The notes below the pieces were generated by a model, which was given only the letters and a program-made list of their open reading frames with translations, ran no database searches and was not told the DNA's origin. 64,000 nt of DNA from Blastomussa wellsi (taxonomy: Eukaryota > Cnidaria > Anthozoa > Scleractinia > Plerogyridae): assembly GCA_947652115.1 (NCBI GenBank), contig OX393570.1:18796550-18860549 (forward strand), written 5' to 3'. A program made the translations under genes and the position numbers. Shown here piece after piece: positions 57,657-64,000 of this stretch; the stretch's first letter is position 1; each line of letters starts with the position of its first letter.

Positions 57657-60600
57657 ATGGCGGCGAATGTTGTTCGTCAGTTCGGTCGCCTTTTTCAAGG
57701 CAAATCGTATATTCGTCGAGTGCCCGTTGTTTCCTCTGTCCGGTAATGTACCCATTTCTATTTTTAGCCTGTCTGACTATGTTAACATGCTAATACGCTG
57801 AAGAGTAATGCGTAGAAAATGAACGTTATGTAACATCAGATCAAAGTTAATGATACTGTCACTGTCGATACAAATAATAAGCTTAATTAAGCTCAAGCTT
57901 TCGTTGTAAGGTCATTTAATCCCCATATTGATATATTTCTTGATTAGGGCCGGTGTTTCTATGTAAGGGGTTAGTAGAAATGCTATGTGGTTTGCTCATG
58001 CCACCCATGAATGCGCATTCCGTAAAATGCCGGTTGAAACAACTTCCCAATCCCATATTTTTGCATAAATGTTGTGGGTGAGGGGACATCATGTGGACAT
58101 CACATCAACTATTTACAAATTGCAATTAAAATGATAATACTAGGAGTTTCAATTTGAAATTAAGTGCCGACGTTAGGGCTAGAAGAAAAAGGTTTAAGAT
58201 CTCTTCACTATCAAGTAGTCCCCTACTCATTTTATGTAACAATGTCAATCGTGATCTTTCTTCTTAGCTCCAGGGAGCCCCATTCTAAAGATTTTAGCAT
58301 TTCATAAACACAAGACATCTAGATTTTGTATAAAGAAACCGTTTGGAAATGACCAATAAGTTTAACACTCTAATGAGCCATATATTGTACTTTTGACCTG
58401 AGTCCAGTTGTTCAAAGGTCAGATCATACTTTACCATTATCCGGGAGCATTACTGCATCAGAGGAAACCCTTTGGATGAATTACCTCTCTCCACCTAAGT
58501 GAATAAATTGGTACCAGTGAATTTAATGCTGGGGATAACCCTGTGATGAGCTACCATCCCATTCAGGGGGATTAGAAATACACCTGGTTGCTTCATGTTA
58601 CAGAAACTGGGTTACGATTCATCTTGTTGGACCACTAGGCTTGAGCTTTTGACTCAAATGCGGATTCAACTCTCCCATGTCTGCTTTTATTACAACCACA
58701 TTTATTGTACTTTTCTTTGTTTTTGGTCTCTGATTAGGCACCTGCGGCGACTTCCAGTTAGTGAACTAGAAGGAGAAATGAGGCCCCTAAAGTTGCAGCC
58801 TGAACTAGATTCCTATGCTGGGACTGTGATGTATCCGGATGCAGAGTCTGCCAAGTGGGATGTAGATGGTATGTCTAAGATATACAATAAATCTTCTAAT
58901 AAGCCACTTCTTCTAATTAGCCACTCCTAATATACCACCCCCTCTAATTAGCCACTGCTATTTAGAGGAAGAAATTTAATAAGTCACTAGTACTCCCCCC
59001 CCCCGTCTTTCAGGCACCCTACCCCTCTACGTTCAGAAAGAAATGCACTCCATGTCACTAATGTCCCATGATTTAGTTAGAATGCATGCTAAATCCATTC
59101 ATGTGCACCTCAATTTACCAAAAAAGTGTTCTTTGTTTGGTTACAATTTAAACTAGAGGATATCTCCACTGTTATTTGCTACAAAAATATTTGTGTGAAG
59201 AGATATTTCAATAGGATTGTACCTGTTTTGCACCCACCCAAGTTCGCATTGACCAAGTTCTCACCCTAGTTCATGTTTAGAGAACGGGGAATAATTATCC
59301 AGTGTTTTCACTATGCAATGATTGAAGAAAGAGAAATGATCATTGTTTTCATTCTGGATGTGGGTTTGAACTTGGCTGGTGTGAACTTGATTTGGATGAA
59401 AACCTCCTGCTAGCTTTCATTGTAGGCAGCACATTTTGACTGGGCTGATTATGTAAACACACCATTTCTATTTTAGTTCCTATTCAGGAAAAACTGGTAA
59501 CAAACATGACTGTAAACTTTGGTCCACAACATCCCGCAGCTCATGGTGTATTGCGGCTTGTTCTGGAACTTGATGGAGAGGTAAAGTTTTTCTTCCGTAT
59601 GTTTTGGTTTTACACTGTTTTTTGCTATTACAATAATTCCTTTAGACTTTCAAGCATGTACATGTAAGTAAAGCCCTACAAGCCGAACTGTCTCATAGCT
59701 GCCGATGCTTATATGTTGCTCCAGTTTCTGTACAATCTCGGACAGAACTGTTGAGACTCTTCACACATTTCCAGGCCACCACGTCTCACACAGTGCTTCT
59801 ATTAACTTAGTCATTGCAGAAGTTGCCAAAAGTATGATAAGGCGAGCGTGGCCTGTGGAGGCAAGCGTGGCCTAGTGGTCAGGGCGCTGGACTTGTAATC
59901 AGGTGTTCCCTGTTTCGAGTCCTCCTCCCTGCCACTAAAACAGATTTGTCTTCGGTGGTCCCGAATTCAACTCCTCCACGCTTTGTAAATAGCCAACTGG
60001 TCTGCCTCCTGCCAGTTGGGATTTTTAAGAACTTTCTGTTTCATTTACAATATTTGTTTACGTATTTACAGTGTCCCCAATTAGCACAGTGGTGCTAAAT
60101 ACATTGACACTTAAATAAAGTTATTATTATTATTACTATTATTAAACGACACCATTTATTTTATTACTGTATCAGTCCACTTGAGTTTTAACTTAGTTCA
60201 TCTTTTAATTGAACTTGCAAAAGTCTGGGTCGAGCCTAGTGGCCCATTCCGCCAGAGCTTATCCCGGTATCCTTAGCATGAAGCGACTGAGAGTATTTCT
60301 ACTCCCTGGCAGATGGGATGCAGCCAATTGCAGGGTTACTACCCCCAGCAGTAAATTTGCCAGTACCCATTGTCAGTCATAATTGATTGATTTGTCTTTT
60401 TCAGGTTGTGAGACGTGCAGATCCTCATATTGGCCTGTTACATCGTGCTACAGAGAAGTTAATTGAATACAAAACATATCTACAGGTGTGTATATATAGA
60501 ATTTAGTCAGGTGTTAAAAATGAATTAAATGCTGGTACATGAGTTTCTTATTCGTTGTTATGCCTCTCTGGGCAGAAGGTTAATTTGTTAAATGCCAGTG

Positions 60601-63095
60601 CATGAGATTGTTATTCATTGTTACACCTCTCTGGGTAGAAGGTTAATGCCAGTGCCCACATGCACCAAAGGGGGAATCCCAAAAAAGGGGCACAAGTTTC
60701 CAGTTTTCATGAAATATTTAAAAGTTGCGACGACGGGACTATTTGGAAGCTGTAGCTCATTAAGGATAAAAACTAGCGATATCAAAGAATGACGTTTCGA
60801 CAGCTCCATGCCATCATTTTCAAATTCAAATAAAGAACATTTCGTGTGTTCATTATATAGTCAATGTAAGTGTGAAGGTCTCCGTGCATATGATTAAGAG
60901 ATAAAAAGATAAAAGGTAAAAACGATGAATAAAAATACAAATACAAGCGTGGTACGCTTGAAATGTCAAAAAATAAAAGGTCAAATAAAAAGTTTTGCTT
61001 TGATGGAGTCCGATTGAGTGTTAAGTGTTGGTTTTCTGTCTTTGATAAACAGCATTTCGTAAATCAAGCAATCCAGCTTCCGACAGCATTTCTTGAGGAT
61101 TGTAAATTGGTCACGAAGATCTTTGTTCCTCAGATTGTGTACGTCCTGCAGGTGTTTGCCAATGACAGAATGTTTGTGCTCATTAATGCGCTGAAATAGG
61201 TGTCGGCACGTATAGCCGACATAATCTGCGTCGCACAGATCACATTTAAATTCATACACAACGCATTGTTCGTTAACAAGAGGTGGTTTGGGTTCCGTCA
61301 CTTTAATCTCATCAGCAATTTTCTTGCTTGTAAACACTGGGCGCAAGTCGCTGTTAATTTTCTTCGCGAGATCAGAGAGCTGTTTTCGTACTAAGTCGGC
61401 TGACCGCTGATCTTTAAAGGGTATAATAATCCGAACGGGCTTATTAACTTGAGAATCAAGCGCTTGTTCTCGGTTTTGCGACTCGATGAATCTGGTGATT
61501 GTACAGTTAATGAGTCTCTCAGGGTACTTAAGCTTGAGAAAGATCTCTTTCAAGTCATCACATTCGGCAGCGAAAAGATCAGATGAAGATGAGAGTCGAT
61601 GTGCACGATTTAACATAGTCGTTAGAAGAGATCGTTTATACCTGTTGTCCACGTGGCTCTGGTAATGGAGAAGGAGGCCCTTATTTGTTGTTTTCCTGTG
61701 GACGCATGTTCTAACTTGGCTACCCATCTTCATAAGTTCCATCCCGATGAAAGGTAGTTTACCATTGATTGCTACTTCCATGGTAAACTTGAGTGCAGGG
61801 TGTGCTTTGTTCAGCGTTGCAAGAAAAGCTCTAGCAGTTGGAATGTCTTGCACCGCGGCTAAGGTGTCATCGACGTACCTTCGGTAAAGGGAGGGTAGTT
61901 TATTCTCCCTTTCAAGCTTCTCCTCGATGGAACACATGAATGTATTTGCCATGAGCGGTCCTAGTGGTGATCCCATCGCTACGCCATCTACTTGTTCGTA
62001 GAGGCTGCCGTTAAACTGGAAAAGTTGGTGTTTTGTAGCGACTCTTAGAAGGGCAACGAGGTCATCTCGGCTGATGTTTAGGTTGTATGTCACATTGAAC
62101 CAGTTCTCAGTAAAAGCTTTGTTAGCAAGGATCTGTATTGTTTCCTCGAGGGGCACATTTGTGAAGAGCGAAGATACGTCATATGATATTAAAATACCAT
62201 CCTCATTAAATCGCATCTTCTTGATCTCATCGGCAAACTGGAAAACATCAGTGATAGTATATTTGTTGTAGCTCATTATGTTTAAAAATGAAATTGAGAC
62301 ATTATCTAACCTTAAGCTATGGTTGAAATCCTACTGATGAAAGCTGTTGTAATGAACAGTTTCATGTGTTACTGTTTATTTTCAGTATTTTTGTTTCCTT
62401 GCAGTTGAGGGTTTTTTAATCAAGTTTTGAACTGTGCATTCTTGGTAGTGAAAGGGTTGTTATATTCTCATAACCTTAACAAGCTAAATATAGATACACT
62501 AATTGCATGTTTGTCTTATTGTAAGTTAGTGTATTACGTGCCTTTCAGGCCTTACCGTACTTTGATCGCCTGGATTATGTGTCTATGATGACAAATGAAC
62601 AGTGTTACTCTTTGGCTGTGGAGAGACTTCTAAACATTGACATTCCAGAAAGAGCTAAATGGATTAGAGGTAGGGCTGCCTTGTCGGAACAGAAAAGGGT
62701 TACAAGCGTGACATTTGCATGATGCAAGTGACGTTACAAGAAAACCAGTTTAGACAAGTCGAGCGAGTGGGTGAGGGGAGTTTAAAATGGCAAACACAAA
62801 GTGAATATAGCATTGAAAAGATACCCAGTGTGTGACCATGTCAAGAAATCACCACGACAAACTTTCTCTATCGCATGCTGTCAACTATGTATCTCCAACA
62901 CAGACACATTTGGCACCAAGGAATTAATGTGAAAGCCACTTAGAAATAGACTCCTTGCAGATTCTCTCTCTCTCTTTTACAGTGTTGTTTGGAGAAATTA
63001 CCAGAATACTAAACCACATCATGGGCGTAGGCACTCATGCTCTCGACGTGGGAGCCATGACACCATTCTTTTGGCTGTTTGAAGAGAGGGAAAAG
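57657..63095 (+). CDS. NDUFS2: NADH:ubiquinone oxidoreductase core subunit S2 (49-kDa), N-terminal two-thirds or less
   Basis: Exons 57657-57742, 58738-58868, 59477-59580, 60405-60485, 62549-62669 and 62983-63095 join in phase; the gene continues beyond the right edge. NDUFS2 forms part of the ubiquinone-binding pocket of mitochondrial complex I. Diagnostic blocks: [59 protein letters not shown] and [15 protein letters not shown]. The N-terminus is basic, fitting a matrix presequence. HRATEKL replaces the usual HRGTEKL. The next expected exon was not found between 63096 and 64000. Intron 4 (60486-62548) hosts an antisense Penelope-like element. ATG lies in CAAGATGGCGGC, a YY1-like motif. Confidence 0.95.
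58440..58650 (+). mobile_element. SINE remnant in NDUFS2 intron 1
   Basis: Degenerate core and tail: CCTCTCTCCACCTAAGTGAA, AATTGGTACCAGTGAATTTA, CCTGTGATGAGCTACCATCC and TTGCTTCATGTTACAGAAAC, as in the SINEs at 25783 and 42921. It lies just upstream of exon 2. Confidence 0.55.
59868..60145 (+). mobile_element. tRNA-headed SINE with ATT tail
   Basis: Head GTGGCCTAGTGGTCAGGGCG and B-box-like GTTTCGAGTCCTCC, then a body with CTGCCAGTTGGGATTTTTAAG, ending in AAATAAAGTTATTATTATT. It lies in NDUFS2 intron 3 on the gene's own strand. Confidence 0.7.
60225..60380 (-). mobile_element. Minus-strand SINE tail
   Basis: On the minus strand it reads AATGGGTACTGGCAAATTTA, CCTGCAATTGGCTGCATCCC, AGTAGAAATACTCTC and CTTCATGCTAAGGATACCGG, the 3' half of the SINE family at 42921. 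It ends 25 bp before NDUFS2 exon 4. Confidence 0.65.
60660..62280 (-). mobile_element. 5'-truncated Penelope-like retroelement
   Basis: Antisense to NDUFS2 in intron 4. It carries one long ORF (60981-62276) and a 3' segment with AATGACGTTTCGACAGCTCC at 60788-60807, a sequence type found at Penelope element ends and echoed in the hairpin at 35514-35692. The 5' boundary near 62280 cuts into the reverse transcriptase domain. The exact 3' end is uncertain; a direct duplication of about 65 bp at 60530-60650 adjoins it. Confidence 0.8.
60981..62276 (-). CDS. Penelope-like reverse transcriptase with GIY-YIG endonuclease (truncated)
   Basis: A 431-codon ORF. RT motifs: [17 protein letters not shown] (about 31-47, motif A), [16 protein letters not shown] (about 98-113, motif B), and RRYVDDTL (about 127-134) with the catalytic Asp pair. 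After a linker, [19 protein letters not shown] then [10 protein letters not shown] (about 354-385) is a GIY-YIG-type endonuclease with a preceding CxxC, the canonical Penelope arrangement. Full elements encode roughly 700-830 aa, so the N-terminal RT fingers are missing. The frame is intact, which suggests a fairly recent insertion. Immobile without a helper and probably a dead-on-arrival copy. Confidence 0.9.
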   Translation of the reverse strand: MSYNKYTITDVFQFADEIKKMRFNEDGILISYDVSSLFTNVPLEETIQILANKAFTENWFNVTYNLNISRDDLVALLRVATKHQLFQFNGSLYEQVDGVAMGSPLGPLMANTFMCSIEEKLERENKLPSLYRRYVDDTLAAVQDIPTARAFLATLNKAHPALKFTMEVAINGKLPFIGMELMKMGSQVRTCVHRKTTNKGLLLHYQSHVDNRYKRSLLTTMLNRAHRLSSSSDLFAAECDDLKEIFLKLKYPERLINCTITRFIESQNREQALDSQVNKPVRIIIPFKDQRSADLVRKQLSDLAKKINSDLRPVFTSKKIADEIKVTEPKPPLVNEQCVVYEFKCDLCDADYVGYTCRHLFQRINEHKHSVIGKHLQDVHNLRNKDLRDQFTILKKCCRKLDCLIYEMLFIKDRKPTLNTQSDSIKAKLFI

Positions 63096-63270
63096 GTGAA
63101 TATAAAAAATGTTAAGCTTGTTGACCAAGAAAGCAAGAATTAAAAAAAAAAGGACTGGAGATGAGATCTGTATGGCAATGTTTGTTCCCAAACATTTTGC
63201 TGAGTTCTATTTGTTACATGTGAATTAAAACACTCTGAACATCAGAATTATTTCTAGTACTTGTGTGAGT

Positions 63271-63700
63271 TGTGGTGGCCTAATGGTTAGTGCGCTGGAC
63301 CCTGGATCAAATGATCCAGGTTCAAGTCCCAGCCGGGGAAATTCCTTGCGTTCTTGGGCAAGACACTTTACTCTCGTAGTGTGCCTCCACCCTGGGACTA
63401 GCATCCCATCCAGGGGAAGTAGAAGTACTCAACCCTCCAAGTTGGGACCATTTTAGTCGCTTTGGCGACCAAAATTGAGAAGAAGGAATTATCTCTTGAG
63501 CTAACTTTAGCGACTAAAATTTTTCACTGGCAACCAATCTTAAATAGTCAGTGGCCAAATTGCCGCTAAGGAAAAAATAAACTTGGAGGGTTGGAAGTAC
63601 TCCTAGTTTCTTCATTCCAAGGAAACTGCGATAAACTTCGGTCTGTTGGTATGCAGATTTTACTATTACTGTGGCACAGTGGAAACCCTTTGGATGAATA
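63271..63700 (+). mobile_element. tRNA-headed SINE split by a hAT-like MITE
   Basis: Head GGTGGCCTAATGGTTAGTGC and B box GGTTCAAGTCCC, core TTCTTGGGCAAGACACTTTA, and tail ACTAGCATCCCATCCAGGGG before the insertion at 63430-63593. GAAGTACTCCTAGTTTCTTC and AAACTGCGATAAACTTCGGT follow it. It lies in the NDUFS2 intron after exon 6. Confidence 0.75.
63430..63593. mobile_element. 164-bp hAT-like MITE with 8-bp TSD
   Basis: Perfect 14-bp ends CAACCCTCCAAGTT and AACTTGGAGGGTTG, flanked by GAAGTACT at 63422-63429 and 63594-63601. An 8-bp duplication is the hAT signature. The interior has TTTTAGTCGCTTTGGCGACC and related GCGACTAAAA inverted motifs. No ORF of note. Confidence 0.85.
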
Positions 63701-64000
63701 ATCAGTGAATCCCAGCAGTTCTTCCATCTGATTGGCCATGGCACAAATTTTGTTGTGTTCACACTTTTTAAAGTGTCTATAATTATGGCCTACAGGGTTT
63801 TGTGCTTTTGGTATCTTTATATTGCATAAGTAAGTATTCCAATTTTATTTTTGGATTCCGCAACTTTTTTCTGACAAAATAGAGCTTTGAAGTTCCCGCA
63901 TCGGCCACGCCCAATGAAGATGACTGCGATTTGCTTCTAAAAAATAGTCCTGGTTCTAGAATGGGTCATGACGTCAAGTCAGGAATTGTCAAATCTTCCT
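63602..64000. other. Right-edge intronic sequence
   Basis: SINE tail to about 63700, then no recognised feature. I looked for the next NDUFS2 exon (expected to start near FYERVSGARMH) and did not see it. Confidence 0.4.

Overview
This is a eukaryotic nuclear window from a metazoan, most likely an anthozoan cnidarian such as a stony coral. Reasons: intron-rich genes with GT-AG borders; a ciliary axoneme gene (CFAP45); nuclear mitochondrial genes (mL37, NDUFS2); SLC7 heteromeric amino-acid transporter light chains; dense tRNA-headed SINEs, foldback MITEs and a Penelope-like element. The genus is inference; no homology search was run. All exon models were built by hand from splice sites, reading phase and protein-family resemblance.

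Layout: (1) 1-8969, minus strand: a TTC3-like TPR protein gene, 13 exons visible, running off the left edge, introns loaded with foldback elements. (2) 9813-11953: a TIR-bounded DNA transposon carrying a 562-aa DDE-like/SAP-domain ORF. (3) 10912-22361: a head-to-tail tandem duplication of 5,725 bp (copies 10912-16636 and 16637-22361; only two differences seen by eye). It copies the 3' half of the transposon ORF plus the promoter and exons 1-3 of an SLC7 gene. (4) 19410-27643 and 29329-36921: two tandem SLC7 light-chain paralogs with ten exons each and nine identical exon lengths and phases. (5) 37286-47036, minus: CFAP45, interrupted by a 200-bp N gap that probably hides one or more exons. (6) 47227-50221, plus: mitochondrial ribosomal protein mL37, divergent from CFAP45 across 190 bp. 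(7) 52116-55063: PRA1/RABAC1-like Rab acceptor. (8) 57657 to beyond the right edge: NDUFS2 (complex I 49-kDa subunit), with an antisense, 5'-truncated Penelope-like retroelement in its fourth intron.

The genes do not form a pathway. The two SLC7 genes are a local family expansion, mL37 and NDUFS2 are separate mitochondrial genes that share a start-codon motif, and the rest are housekeeping or ciliary. The most notable features are: the very recent tandem duplication that gives the SLC7 gene two potential promoters and first-exon sets; a foldback MITE whose target-site duplication is exactly the 5' splice site of a CFAP45 intron; a MULE-like element with decamer-repeat TIRs and a perfect 10-bp TSD; at least four tRNA-headed SINE copies each split by a different DNA element; a Penelope-type hairpin with a hammerhead-ribozyme-like core; and the DDE/SAP transposon itself.
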